The notes: a model not told the origin generated them from the sequence alone. A DNA stretch of 64,000 nucleotides from DATLGB01 sp035540675 (GCA_035540675.1 DATLGB010000223.1:1-64000); one strand, 5' to 3'; shown: positions 34,962-43,788, counted from the first letter of the stretch. Numbers and translations are program-made.

Positions 34962-36050
34962 TCAGCAGATGCGCGGGAGCGGGTCGCCCGCGAGCATGTC
35001 GACCACGCGGGACCCGCCGAAGGAGGTCTCGAGCACGACCATGCCCGGGGGCTCCGCGCGGACCTCGCCCACCACCGCGGCGTCGGTCCCCAGCGGATGG
35101 GCGCGCAGCGCCGCCAGCGCCTCCGCCTCCGCCTCCGGCGCCACCACCGCCAGCAGCTTGCCCTCGTTGGCCACGTAGAGCGGGTCGATGCCGAGGATCT
35201 CGCACGCGCCGGCGACGGCGGGACGCACGGGGATGGAGGCCTCGTCGAGCACGATCGCGACCTCGGCGCTCATGGCGAGCTCGTTCAGCACGGTGGCGAC
35301 GCCGCCGCGCGTCGGGTCGCTCATGCAGCGCAGGTTCTCGCCCGCGGCGGCGCGCAGGGCGCCGGCGAGCTCGTGCAGCGGCGCCGAGTCGCTGCGCAGG
35401 TCGGCTTCGAGCTCGAGGCCGCCGCGGGCGACCATGATCGCCATCCCGTGATCGCCGATCGTGCCGGAGCACAGCACGCGATCGCCCGGCCGGATCGCCA
35501 TCGGCGAGAGCCGGTGGCCCTCGCGCACGCCGATGCCCGTCGTGCTCACGTACAGGCCGTCGGCCTTGCCGCGCTCGACCACCTTGGTGTCGCCGGTGAC
35601 GATGGCGACGCCGGCGCCGGCGGCCGCTTGCGCCATCGAGGCGACGTAGCGCTGGAGGTCGGAGACCGGCAGCCCCTCCTCGAGGACGACGCCCAGCGCG
35701 AGGAAGCACGGCCGCGCGCCGCTGACGGCGAGGTCGTTGATCGTGCCGTGCACCGCCAGCGAGCCGATGTCGCCGCCCGGGAAGTCGAGCGGCCGGACCA
35801 CGTAGGTGTCCGTCGAGATCGCGAGCGGCGCGCCGCCGGCGTCCACGACGGCGGCGTCGCCGAGCTCGGCCAGCGCCGGGTTGTCGAAGGCTCGCGCGAA
35901 GACGGTCTCGATCAGGACGTGCGACGAGCGCCCGCCGGCGCCGTGGCTGAGCGTGATCCGCTCATCCATCAGCTTGACGTGCGGGCGACGCCGGCGGCGC
36001 TCGATCGCCTCGAGCACCTCCTCCTCGGAGCGCGTCGTCCTGCCGATCAC
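34962..36050 (-). CDS. hypE: Hydrogenase maturation protein HypE
   Basis: A 362-residue ATP-dependent dehydratase that converts the carbamoyl group on its C-terminal Cys to a thiocyanate, the cyanide donor for the [NiFe] site. LSHGAGGRSSHVLIE begins the core. GDAAVVDAGGAPLAISTDTYVV, GTINDLAVSGARP, GDTKVVERGK and SDPTRGGVATVLNELA follow, and the chain ends PLPRIC with the required terminal Cys. It is related to SelD but lacks the SelD N-terminal catalytic Cys/Sec-Lys motif and has the HypE tail. GTG 36050 overlaps the hypD stop. Confidence 0.95.
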   Translation of the reverse strand: MIGRTTRSEEEVLEAIERRRRRPHVKLMDERITLSHGAGGRSSHVLIETVFARAFDNPALAELGDAAVVDAGGAPLAISTDTYVVRPLDFPGGDIGSLAVHGTINDLAVSGARPCFLALGVVLEEGLPVSDLQRYVASMAQAAAGAGVAIVTGDTKVVERGKADGLYVSTTGIGVREGHRLSPMAIRPGDRVLCSGTIGDHGMAIMVARGGLELEADLRSDSAPLHELAGALRAAAGENLRCMSDPTRGGVATVLNELAMSAEVAIVLDEASIPVRPAVAGACEILGIDPLYVANEGKLLAVVAPEAEAEALAALRAHPLGTDAAVVGEVRAEPPGMVVLETSFGGSRVVDMLAGDPLPRIC

Positions 36051-37180
36051 GCCGGCTCCATCGCCGCGTCGCGGCCGGCGCGGCGCTGGAAGCGGCCGAA
36101 GTTGTAGTACGCGGCGCAGGCGCCCTCGCTCGACACCATGCAGGTTCCGATCGGCCGGTCCGGGGTGCAGGCCGTGCCGAACACCTTGCACTCCCACGGC
36201 TTGATCACGCCCTTGAGCACCTCGCCGCACTGGCACGCCTTCGGGTCGGCCACCCGCACGCCGGGGACCGCGAAGCGCACCTCCGCATCCCAGTCGGCGA
36301 AGTCGTCGCGCAGCTTCAGCGCGCTCTGGGAGATGAAGCCCAAGCCACGCCACTCGAACGTCGTCCGCAGCTCCATCGTCTGCGCGATGGCCTGCAGCGC
36401 GAGCGGGTTGCCCTCCTCGCGCACCACGCGCGTGTACTGGTTCTCGACCTCGCTGCGACCCTCGGCGAGCTGCTTGAGCACCTGGTAGACGCCCTGCAGG
36501 ATGTCCAGCGGCTCGAACCCGGCCACGACGACGGGGCGCCCGTGGTCGCGCGCGATCCAGCGGTACGGGCGGGTGCCGATGACCGTCGACACGTGCCCCG
36601 GCCCGAGGAACCCGTCGAGGCGGAGGTCCGGCGAGTCGAGGATCGCTCGGATCGCCGGGATGATCGTCACGTGGTTGGCGAACACGCTGAAGTTGCGGAT
36701 GCCCTCCGCGCGGGCGCGCAGCAGCGTCAGGGCCGTCGAGGGCGCCGTGGTCTCGAACCCGATCGCGAAGAACACGACCTCGCGGTCAGGGTTCTCGCGC
36801 GCGACCTTCAGCGCGTCCAGCGGCGAGTAGACCATCCGCACGTCGGCGCCGCGCGCCTTGGCGTCGAGCAGCGAGCCGCGGCTCGCGGGCACCCGCATCA
36901 TGTCGCCGAACGTGGTGAAGATCACCTCGGGGCGCTCGGCGATGGCGACGGCGTCGTCCTGCCGGCCCATCGGGATCACGCAGACGGGGCAGCCGGGGCC
37001 ATGGACCAGCTCGACGTTGGGCGGCAGCAGGTCCTCGATGCCGTGCTTGTAGATCGTGTGCGTGTGGCCGCCGCACACCTCCATCACCTTGTAGCCGCGG
37101 CCGGGATCCACCAGCGCCGCGATCTGCGCCGCCAGGCGCCGGGCGACGTCGCCGTCGCGGTACTCGTCGACGAACCTCAT
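36047..37180 (-). CDS. hypD: Hydrogenase maturation protein HypD
   Basis: A 377-residue [4Fe-4S] scaffold protein that with HypC assembles the Fe(CN)2CO group. MEVCGGHTHTIYKHGIEDLLP, VHGPGCPVCVIPMG and FFAIGFETTAPSTALTL carry the HypC/Fe interaction Cys. ACQCGEVLKGVIKPWECKVFGTACTPDRPIGTCMVSSEGAC near the C-terminus carries the cluster Cys (described in pieces). Length is normal. ATG 37180 overlaps the SIS-HypC fusion stop (ATGA), and its stop overlaps hypE. Confidence 0.96.
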   Translation of the reverse strand: MRFVDEYRDGDVARRLAAQIAALVDPGRGYKVMEVCGGHTHTIYKHGIEDLLPPNVELVHGPGCPVCVIPMGRQDDAVAIAERPEVIFTTFGDMMRVPASRGSLLDAKARGADVRMVYSPLDALKVARENPDREVVFFAIGFETTAPSTALTLLRARAEGIRNFSVFANHVTIIPAIRAILDSPDLRLDGFLGPGHVSTVIGTRPYRWIARDHGRPVVVAGFEPLDILQGVYQVLKQLAEGRSEVENQYTRVVREEGNPLALQAIAQTMELRTTFEWRGLGFISQSALKLRDDFADWDAEVRFAVPGVRVADPKACQCGEVLKGVIKPWECKVFGTACTPDRPIGTCMVSSEGACAAYYNFGRFQRRAGRDAAMEPA

Positions 37181-38511
37181 GGCCTCCCGATCCGGTCGAG
37201 CAGCAGGTGCGAGATCGTGGCGTGCGCCTCCTGCAGGCGCGGGACGTAGTCGCCGGGGACGCCGATGTGGTGGTCAAGCCAGCCGGCGCCGGCCAGACGG
37301 CCCCCGTCGTAGCCCGTGACGGCGACGGTCAGCATCCCGCGGCGGCGGGCCTCCTCGAGCCCGGCAAGGACGTTCGGCGACGACCCGCTCGTGGAGAACG
37401 CGATCGCCACGTCGCGCGCGCGGCCGAGCGGGATCAGCTGCCGGGCCCAGACGTTCTCGAAGCCGACGTCGTTGGCCACCGCGGTGACCGTCGGCGCGTC
37501 GTCGACGAGCGCGACCGCCGGCCAGCCCGCCGCCTGCGCGTCGAAGGCGAGGTCCTGGGCGTCGGTGGCCGAGCCGCCGTTGCCGAACGCGAGCAGGCGG
37601 CCGCCGGCGTCGAGGCGCGCGCGCACGGCCGCGGCGCACGCCGCGATCGCGTCGGCGTCGATCGTCCGCCGCAGCTCGATGGCGTCGCGCCCCTTGCGCA
37701 GTGTCGACGCGCGCACGTCGGCCAGGACGGCCTCGAGGTCGCGCTCGTCACCTTCGAGGAACGGATACAGGAAGCCCGTCGCCTCCGCCGGCGCGGCCGC
37801 GCGCTCGAGGCGCTCCAGCGCGACGCCGGCGTGGCAGAGCAACCGGTCGCCGGGTGCGACGGGCCCGACGAGGTCCACCGCGACCGTCTCGCGCGCGCCG
37901 CCGTGCTCGACGACCGCCGCCGTCCCCTCCACCGCGACGACCTCGACCTCCACCGCCACGTCGCCGCAGGTCAGGCACGCGTCGTCGAGCAGCCCCGGGT
38001 GCTCGAAGAAGACGTGCACGAGCTCCCACAGCACGTGGTACGTCGTCTCCTGCACCTCCTGGACGATCTCGGGCGCGGCAGCGGGCACCACGAACGCGTG
38101 GTCGGCGGCGAGCCGCTCCGCGCCGGCACCGAGCGCGATCGTCAGCATGCCGCGCCGTCGCGCTTCCTCCAGGAACGCGTCCAGCCGGCCGGGCTCGTGC
38201 GCCATCCCGATCGCGATGTCCTGCGGTCCGCCGAACGCCAGCGCCCGCTCCGGGCCGCCGGCGGGCGCGAGCGCCGGCAGCGCCCGCTTGCCGACGATCA
38301 CGGGGTGCATGAACTCGACCGCCACGTGGGCGGCGTCCGTGACGGCGGCGCCCGCGCCGTGCGCGATCAGCACGCCGCCGCGCGCGAAGGCGCGGGCGAG
38401 GTCGTGGCAGGCGCGCGCCAGCCGGTCCTGCTCGCGCTCGAGGAACGCCTCGAGCACCCGCTCGCGCTCGGCGATCGCGGTGGCGCTGGGACTGGTGGCG
38501 GAGGGCGTCAT
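37177..38511 (-). CDS. SIS-HypC-SIS fusion protein of the hyp operon
   Basis: A 444-residue three-part protein. Residues 25-175 are a SIS (phosphosugar isomerase-like) domain with VLIAHGAGAAVTDAAHVAVEF. Residues 179-235 are a HypC/HupF-like small beta domain starting ACLTCGD and containing VDLVGPVAPGDRLLCHAGVAL. Residues 260-440 are a second SIS domain of the GmhA type with LLAFGNGGSATDAQDLAFDA and AFSTSGSSPNVLAGLEEA. It starts and ends with ATGA overlaps to hypC and hypD. It presumably acts in maturation or carbamoyl/ligand chemistry, but no function is known to me. Confidence 0.8.
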   Translation of the reverse strand: MTPSATSPSATAIAERERVLEAFLEREQDRLARACHDLARAFARGGVLIAHGAGAAVTDAAHVAVEFMHPVIVGKRALPALAPAGGPERALAFGGPQDIAIGMAHEPGRLDAFLEEARRRGMLTIALGAGAERLAADHAFVVPAAAPEIVQEVQETTYHVLWELVHVFFEHPGLLDDACLTCGDVAVEVEVVAVEGTAAVVEHGGARETVAVDLVGPVAPGDRLLCHAGVALERLERAAAPAEATGFLYPFLEGDERDLEAVLADVRASTLRKGRDAIELRRTIDADAIAACAAAVRARLDAGGRLLAFGNGGSATDAQDLAFDAQAAGWPAVALVDDAPTVTAVANDVGFENVWARQLIPLGRARDVAIAFSTSGSSPNVLAGLEEARRRGMLTVAVTGYDGGRLAGAGWLDHHIGVPGDYVPRLQEAHATISHLLLDRIGRP

Positions 38512-38786
38512 TCGATCGAGGACGACCGCAGGTCGTCGAGCTCCTGCTCGAAGGCCTCGCCGAGCTCGACGAGGAACGCGCGCGTGGCCTCCGCCTCGGC
38601 CTCGTCGATCTTCGACATCGCGAAGCCGACGTGGATGAGCACCCAGTCGCCGACGTCGACGGCGTCGGGGCCGCCGCTGAGCAGGCCGACGTTGATCGCA
38701 CGCCGCACCCCCGAGACCTCCGCCTTGGCGATGTGGTGCTCGGGGTCGACCCACTCTACGATCTGGCCGGGAATTCCTAGGCACAT
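38508..38786 (-). CDS. hypC: Hydrogenase maturation chaperone HypC
   Basis: A 92-residue protein beginning MCLGIPGQIVEW; Cys2 is the conserved residue that holds the Fe(CN)2CO moiety with HypD. AEVSGVRRAINVGLL and VGDWVLIHVGFAMSKIDE are standard HypC segments. Residues 75-92 form an acidic tail. It overlaps hypF by 10 bases and the SIS-HypC gene by an ATGA. Confidence 0.95.
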   Translation of the reverse strand: MCLGIPGQIVEWVDPEHHIAKAEVSGVRRAINVGLLSGGPDAVDVGDWVLIHVGFAMSKIDEAEAEATRAFLVELGEAFEQELDDLRSSSIE

Positions 38787-40963
38787 GACGCACGCATCCT
38801 CGCGGCCGCGACCGCAGCTTGTCCATAGGCGATCCCGCCGTCGTTCGGAGGCAGACGCCGGTGGGTCAGGACGCGGAACCCCGCCGCCTCGAGCCGCCGG
38901 CGCAGCGACCGGGCCAGCCGCCGGTTCTGCAGGCACCCCCCGCTGAGCGCGACGGTGTCGCCCGGAGTCGCCGCGGCGGCGCAGGCGGCGGCGAAGGCCG
39001 CGGCGAGGCCCTCGTGCACCGCGGCGGCGATCGCCGCCGCCGGGCGCCCGCCCCGCAGATCGTCGTGCGCGGCCCGCACGAGGTCGCTGCCGCGGATCAC
39101 GCCGCCGGCGACCCGGCAGGGATAGGCGCGCGCCTCGGCGTCGCCAGCGAGCTGCTCGAGCTCGATCGCGGCCTGCCCCTCGTAGCTGATCACCTCGCGC
39201 ACGCCGAGCAGCGCCGCGACCGCGTCGAGCAGCCGCCCGGCGCCCGACGACGGGGGCGCGTTGACCGCCAGCGACTGGCGAACGAGCCTCCAGCGCTCCC
39301 ACGGCACCGGGCGCCCCGCCCGCTCGAGGTGCGCCGCGGCCGCGCGCCACGGCTCGCGGATGGCGGCCTCGCCTCCGGGCAGCGGCACCGGCTCGAGGTG
39401 CGCGACGCGCTCGAAGTCCGCCAGGTCGCACCGCAGCAGCTCGCCGCCCCAGAGCGTGCCGTCGGTCCCGTAGCCCGTCCCGTCGAGCACGATCGCCAGC
39501 GCGGGCGCCGTCTCGCCGTGCTCGGCCAGGCAGGCGGCGGCGTGCGCGTGGTGGTGCTGCACGCCGACGAGCTCGGCCTCCTGCTCCAGCGCCCAGCGCG
39601 TCGAGCGGTACTCGGGGTGCAGGTCGTGCGCGACGACCGCCGGCCGAATGCCGAGCATCTCCAGGTACAGGCGCAGGTCGTCGCCGAAGGCGAGCACCGC
39701 CGCCTCCGAGGAAAGGTCGCCGAGGTGCCCCGACGGGAACGCGCGCGCCCCGACCGCGACGCAGAACGCGCTCTTGAGGTCGGCTCCGGCGGCCACCAGC
39801 GGCTCCGGCGCCGCCAGCGGCAACGACAGCGGCGCCGGCGCCAGCCCGCGCGAGCGCCGCAGCGGATGCGCCGCCCGCACCACCGAGTCCTCGCAGCGCC
39901 GCTGGATTGGGCGGTCGTGGCCGAGGAAGGCGTCCGCGATGTCGCGCAGCCGGTCGTGCGCCTCGTCGTCGCCGACCGCGATCGGCTCGTCGCCGCGGTT
40001 GCCGCTGGTCATCACGAGCGGGCCGCCGAAGTCGTGCGCCAGCAGGTGGTGCAGCGGCGTGTAGGGGAGCATCACCCCGAGCTCCCGGGCGCCGGGCGCG
40101 ACCGACGGCGCGACGGGCGCGGCGGCCAGGCGCTCGAGCAGCACGATCGGCCGTGATGGCGCTTGCAACAGCGCCCGCTCGTCCGGCGATACCCGGCACA
40201 GCGCGTCCGGGTCGCCCGTCATCAGCGCGAACGGCTTGGCGTCGCGCGCCTTGCGCGCGCGCAGCCGCGCGACCGCGAGCTCATCGGCGGCGTCGCAGGC
40301 GAGATGCCAGCCGCCGAGGCCCTTCACGGCGAGGATGCCGCCGGCGCGCAGCACCGCGACCGCCTCCTCGAGCGGCATCGACAGGCGCGGCCCGCAGGCG
40401 GGACAGGCGATCGCCTCGGCGTGGAAGCGGCGGTCGGCCGGATCCTCGTACTCCGCCCGGCAGTCGCCGCAGAGGGGAAAGCCGGCCAGGGTCGTCCGCT
40501 CGCGGTCGTAGGGCAGCGCCCGCACGATCGTGAAGCGCGGCCCGCAGTTGGTGCAGGTCAGGAACGGGTAGCGGTGGCGCCGGTCGGCCGGGTCGAACAG
40601 CTCCCGCAGGCAGTCGGCGCACGTCGACAGGTCCGGCCCGATCGCCGGCGCCCCGGCGCCCCCGGCGCTCGTCGCGACGGCGAACCGGCGCTCTCCGCTC
40701 GGCGCCACGGACGTCTGCACGACGCCGTCGAGGGCGGCCGCGGCGGGCGCCTCGGCCACGAGCGCGGTGGCGAACGCATCCAGCGCCGCCGGCGACCCCT
40801 CGACCTCGACCTCGACGCCGGCGGCGGTGTTGCGGACATGGCCGCCGAGGCCGTGCCGGACGGCCAGGCCGTGCACGAAGGGCCGGAACCCCACGCCCTG
40901 CACGATGCCCGTGATCTCGAGGCGGCGGCGCGCGGCCGGGACTGCGTCGGAGGCGACCGCCAC
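38777..40963 (-). CDS. hypF: Carbamoyltransferase HypF
   Basis: A 728-residue multidomain enzyme that makes carbamoyl-adenylate from carbamoyl phosphate and passes the carbamoyl group to HypE. In order: acylphosphatase domain (ITGIVQGVGFRPFVHGLA), two zinc fingers (CADC...CTNC, CGDC...CPAC), a YrdC-like domain (VKGLGGWHLACDA, VLLERLAAAPVAPSVAPGA), and a Kae1-like domain (HDLHPEYRSTRWALE, VQHHHAHAAACLAEHG, LDGTGYGTDGTLWGGELL, LSGGCLQNRRL). GTG 40963. It starts 6 bases after the preceding small membrane gene. Confidence 0.95.
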   Translation of the reverse strand: MAVASDAVPAARRRLEITGIVQGVGFRPFVHGLAVRHGLGGHVRNTAAGVEVEVEGSPAALDAFATALVAEAPAAAALDGVVQTSVAPSGERRFAVATSAGGAGAPAIGPDLSTCADCLRELFDPADRRHRYPFLTCTNCGPRFTIVRALPYDRERTTLAGFPLCGDCRAEYEDPADRRFHAEAIACPACGPRLSMPLEEAVAVLRAGGILAVKGLGGWHLACDAADELAVARLRARKARDAKPFALMTGDPDALCRVSPDERALLQAPSRPIVLLERLAAAPVAPSVAPGARELGVMLPYTPLHHLLAHDFGGPLVMTSGNRGDEPIAVGDDEAHDRLRDIADAFLGHDRPIQRRCEDSVVRAAHPLRRSRGLAPAPLSLPLAAPEPLVAAGADLKSAFCVAVGARAFPSGHLGDLSSEAAVLAFGDDLRLYLEMLGIRPAVVAHDLHPEYRSTRWALEQEAELVGVQHHHAHAAACLAEHGETAPALAIVLDGTGYGTDGTLWGGELLRCDLADFERVAHLEPVPLPGGEAAIREPWRAAAAHLERAGRPVPWERWRLVRQSLAVNAPPSSGAGRLLDAVAALLGVREVISYEGQAAIELEQLAGDAEARAYPCRVAGGVIRGSDLVRAAHDDLRGGRPAAAIAAAVHEGLAAAFAAACAAAATPGDTVALSGGCLQNRRLARSLRRRLEAAGFRVLTHRRLPPNDGGIAYGQAAVAAARMRASCA

Positions 40964-40969
40964 CCGTAC

Positions 40970-41323
40970 CTACGGCGTCGCCGGCCGCGGCAGGTCGGCG
41001 CGCGAGTCGATGTCGGCGGGCGAGGCGGCGGCCGTGCCGGCCTCCGTCGGGCCGCCCGAGGTCGTCTGCTCGGCGGGTGGCGCCGGCTCGCCCACGACCT
41101 CCTGCAGCGCGGTGGCCACCTGGGTGAGCGCCGCGTTGACGTCGCCGAGCGCCTGGCCGATCGGCGCCGTCTGCGACTCGATCGCGCGCACGCCGAACGT
41201 CACGAGGCCGAGGGTCTTGGAGATGTTGCGCAGCGTCCGGGCGATCGCGATCAGGTAGCCCGCGAGCACGACGACGAGCAGCAGGACCTCGACGAGCGTG
41301 AGGACGATCAGCAGGGTGTTCAC
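40970..41323 (-). CDS. Mini membrane protein (DUF948-like) of the hyp operon
   Basis: A 117-residue protein with one N-terminal membrane helix (LLIVLTLVEVLLLVVVLAGYLI), a helical region rich in Gln/Thr/Leu (TAPIGQALGDVNAALTQVATALQEV) and a Pro/Ala/Thr-rich tail. Its GTG overlaps the stop of the preceding mini membrane gene (GTGA), and hypF follows 6 bases on. The layout resembles DUF948-type proteins. Function is unknown; membrane attachment of the hydrogenase is possible. Confidence 0.68.
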   Translation of the reverse strand: MNTLLIVLTLVEVLLLVVVLAGYLIAIARTLRNISKTLGLVTFGVRAIESQTAPIGQALGDVNAALTQVATALQEVVGEPAPPAEQTTSGGPTEAGTAAASPADIDSRADLPRPATP

Positions 41324-41592
41324 GATTGGCCCCTCCCGGCTTGGCGATGGCGCTCGACTTCCTCGGCGAGCTCGGTTCCACGGGCGACGGTCGCCCCCAG
41401 CAGGTACGACGTCTGCGTGTTCTGGGCGACGAGCTTGCCGGTGTCCCACAGCACGGCCACGCCCTCGTCGATCCGCTTGACCGTGCGGCGCAGCGCCTCG
41501 AGGAGGGCCCACACCACCAGGGCCACCACGAGACCCACCGCGAGCGTGATCCACCACGCGGTCTGGTTCGACGTCATCGCGATCACGGTCAT
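41320..41592 (-). CDS. Mini membrane protein of the hyp operon
   Basis: A 90-residue protein with one helix (WWITLAVGLVVALVVWALLEAL) followed by a charged, helical tail with RTVKRIDEGVAVLWDTGKLVAQNTQ. ATG 41592 overlaps the upstream stop (ATGA), and its TGA overlaps the next GTG. It is the third of four similar-sized genes. No family is recognised. Confidence 0.66.
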   Translation of the reverse strand: MTVIAMTSNQTAWWITLAVGLVVALVVWALLEALRRTVKRIDEGVAVLWDTGKLVAQNTQTSYLLGATVARGTELAEEVERHRQAGRGQS

Positions 41593-41861
41593 ACGAGCCC
41601 CAGCTTCTTGAGGTAGCCGACGGCGAGGCCCGGAACGGCGCCGCCGAGGCGGCGGGTCGTGGCGAGCTGCTCGACGCCGTCGAGGTTGGTGGCGATGCCC
41701 ACGCCGGCCTGCAGGATGTCCTTCGCGTAGGAGTCGATCTCGCGCGCGGGCGCCATGATCCGCTGGAAGAGCGCGATCACGACGGCGAGCACCACGACGC
41801 CGAGCACGAGCCCGACGATCGCGAGCACGGCGCCGGCGGTCGACACGGCCAGGACGCTCAT
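41589..41861 (-). CDS. Mini membrane protein of the hyp operon
   Basis: A 90-residue protein with an N-terminal helix (AVLAIVGLVLGVVVLAVVIALFQRI). The soluble remainder APAREIDSYAKDILQAGVG, then LDGVEQLATTRRLGGAVPGL, is likely helical. ATG 41861 overlaps the preceding stop (ATGA). No known function. Confidence 0.66.
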   Translation of the reverse strand: MSVLAVSTAGAVLAIVGLVLGVVVLAVVIALFQRIMAPAREIDSYAKDILQAGVGIATNLDGVEQLATTRRLGGAVPGLAVGYLKKLGLV

Positions 41862-42109
41862 CCGAACAGCTTCTCCCGCGCGGCGGCGAGGCTGCGCGTT
41901 ATGCGGTCGACGGTGTGGTTGGTCGTCCGGACCTCCCACAGCGGGTCCGTGTTCGCCGCCGCGCCCGCCAGGGCGCGCGTGATGTCCCCCGCCTGGCGCA
42001 CGATGCGCCGGCCCTCGCCGATGATCACCAGCAGCAGCGTCGCCGCGATCAGCACGACCACGAGCCCGACGCCCCAGCCGACGTACCAGCCGTAGGAGAG
42101 CGCGGTCAC
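41858..42109 (-). CDS. Mini membrane protein of the hyp operon
   Basis: An 83-residue protein with one helix (WYVGWGVGLVVVLIAATLLLVII) followed by GEGRRIVRQAGDITRALAGAAANTDPLWEV, which looks like a coiled or amphipathic helix. GTG 42109 overlaps the DUF1059 stop (GTGA). The four consecutive single-helix proteins probably form one membrane complex. Confidence 0.66.
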   Translation of the reverse strand: MTALSYGWYVGWGVGLVVVLIAATLLLVIIGEGRRIVRQAGDITRALAGAAANTDPLWEVRTTNHTVDRITRSLAAAREKLFG

Positions 42110-42291
42110 TTCGACGGGAGGTCGCGGATCGCGGAGCGCGCGTAGCGGGCCAGCGTCGACGACTGCGAGAGGTCGACGCCGTGGACCTCCTTGGCGTGCT
42201 CGACCGCCTTCGCGAGGACCTCCTCCTCGGTCTCGCCCCGCACCTCGGCCTTGCACAGGACGCCGGCGTCCGCGCACTTGAAGCTCTTCAC
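42106..42291 (-). CDS. DUF1059-family small protein
   Basis: A 61-residue protein matching the DUF1059 pattern: SFKCADAGVLCKAEVRGETEEEVLAKAVEHAKEVHG, in which two Cys sit 8 residues apart and a helical HxxxxHG part follows. GTG 42291 is chosen because GGAGG lies 7 bases upstream. It is the first gene of a ten-gene leftward operon ending in hypE. DUF1059 proteins are of unknown function. Confidence 0.78.
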   Translation of the reverse strand: MKSFKCADAGVLCKAEVRGETEEEVLAKAVEHAKEVHGVDLSQSSTLARYARSAIRDLPSK

Positions 42292-42392
42292 GACGGGACC
42301 TCCACCGTTGACCTCTCCGCTCCCAGGCGGTAGATGTACCATACATACAGTGCCCGGTCCACCCGGACCGGCGTGTGGGAGGGAGAGCGACG
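42292..42392. promoter_or_regulatory. Divergent promoter region of the hydrogenase island
   Basis: This 101-base gap separates the leftward hyp operon from the rightward structural genes. It holds an inverted repeat ATGTA-CCA-TACAT (42334-42346) in the only AT-rich patch and TTGACC (42308-42313), a possible -35 for the rightward genes with TAGATG 17 bases on. A single regulator bound at the repeat could control both arms. Confidence 0.45.
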
Positions 42393-43784
42393 GTGGCGAC
42401 GCGAGCGAGGACGTCCGAGAAGACTCCGGCCGAGCGGCTGCTCGACGCCCTCGGCCCGGTCGAGGGGTTCAACCCCGACCATGGCGACTTCGGGTCACCG
42501 GCGCGGATGACGATGGAGGACTACCTCGCGCCCCACGCCGTCGCCGACGAGTCGACGCGCCTCGGCCCGCTCGAGAAGGTGCACCTCTTCTGGTTCGCCG
42601 GGATGAGCTGCGACGGCTGCAGCGTCGCGGTCACCGGCGCGCAGGCGCCGACCCTCGAGGGGCTGCTGATGGGCGCCCACCCGGGCCTGCCGCGCGTCGT
42701 GCTGCACCACCCGGTGGTCAACCTCGAGGCCGGCCCGGCCTACGTCCGCGCGGCCGAGCAGGCGCTCGCGGGAACGCTCGACGCGCCGTACGTGATCGTG
42801 CTCGAGGGTTCGATCAGCGACGAGACGATCCCGTACGCGTTCGGCGGCTACTGGGCGGGCCAGGGCGAGGAGCCCTGGGGGCCCGACGGCGAGCAGCGGA
42901 CCGTCACGGCCGACGAGTGGATCGCACGCATGGCCGACGGCGCCGCGGCGATGATCGCCATCGGCACGTGCGCCACCTGGGGCGGCATCCCGTCGGCGGC
43001 CGGCAACCCGACGGGGGCCATGAGCCTGATGGACTTCCTCGGCCGCGACTACCGCAGCACCTTCGGGGTGCCGGTCATCAACGTCCCGGGCTGCCCGCCG
43101 ATCGGCGACAACTTCACGGAGGCCGTCGCCGCGGTCGTGTACTTCCTGCAGGGCTTCGGGCCGCTGCCGGAGTTCGACGAGCTCGGACGGCCGGCCTGGC
43201 AGTTCGGCGAGACGGTGCACCGCCACTGCACGCGCGGCGCGTACTACGAGGAGGGCAACTTCGCGAAGGAGTACGGCGACAAGGAGTGCCTCGTCGAGCT
43301 CGGCTGCTGGGGCCCGGTCGTCAACTGCAACATCACCTCGCGCGGCGCCATCAACCACCACGGCGGGTGCATGAACGCCGGCGGCCCCTGCATCGGCTGC
43401 ACGATGCCCGGCTTCCCCGACAAGTTCACGCCGTTCTACAAGGCGCCGCCGGGCTCGAAGGTCTCCAGCACGATGTCGCGGATGCTCGGCTCCTTCATCC
43501 GCCCGCTGCGCGAGTACTCGAACGAGCACCTCAACCGGGAGGTGCGCTGGGACCTCGAGGGCCACGTCCCCAGCGGGTGGGCGCGGCGCCAGGAGGAGCC
43601 GGGGCCCATCCGGGCCGTCGGGCACCGCTTCTACGACCGGATGCGCCAGTCGACCGACGGCGCACGGCGCTCCGGCGAGACGTGGGGCAAGCGCGACGAG
43701 TTCACGTTGATGAAGGACCCGTCGCTGGATCGCCGCCTCCCGGGCGGCGAGGAGGAGACGCTCACCATCGACGAGGGGCGCTAG
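42393..43784 (+). CDS. [NiFe]-hydrogenase small subunit
   Basis: A 463-residue subunit carrying the FeS wire. Cys for the proximal cluster are in GMSCDGCS (C73, C76), GTCATW (C193) and PGCPPI (C234). Medial and distal cluster ligands are in HRHCTRG (H278/C279), KECLVELGCWGP (C299, C305), GGCMNAGGPCIGC (C326, C333, C336) and NCNI. There is no Tat signal and no C-terminal membrane helix, so the enzyme faces the cytoplasm or is peripheral. GTG 42393 has GGAGGGAG upstream. Motif style suggests the group 1h/1l actinobacterial branch, not proven here. Confidence 0.93.
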   Translation: MATRARTSEKTPAERLLDALGPVEGFNPDHGDFGSPARMTMEDYLAPHAVADESTRLGPLEKVHLFWFAGMSCDGCSVAVTGAQAPTLEGLLMGAHPGLPRVVLHHPVVNLEAGPAYVRAAEQALAGTLDAPYVIVLEGSISDETIPYAFGGYWAGQGEEPWGPDGEQRTVTADEWIARMADGAAAMIAIGTCATWGGIPSAAGNPTGAMSLMDFLGRDYRSTFGVPVINVPGCPPIGDNFTEAVAAVVYFLQGFGPLPEFDELGRPAWQFGETVHRHCTRGAYYEEGNFAKEYGDKECLVELGCWGPVVNCNITSRGAINHHGGCMNAGGPCIGCTMPGFPDKFTPFYKAPPGSKVSSTMSRMLGSFIRPLREYSNEHLNREVRWDLEGHVPSGWARRQEEPGPIRAVGHRFYDRMRQSTDGARRSGETWGKRDEFTLMKDPSLDRRLPGGEEETLTIDEGR

Positions 43785-43788
43785 CGCC

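Noticed and set aside
34962..36050. HypE could be SelD, giving selenium donor synthesis in this window
   Set aside because: It ends with PLPRIC and lies in the hyp operon; the SelD N-terminal Cys/Sec-Lys motif is absent. SelD must be sought elsewhere.
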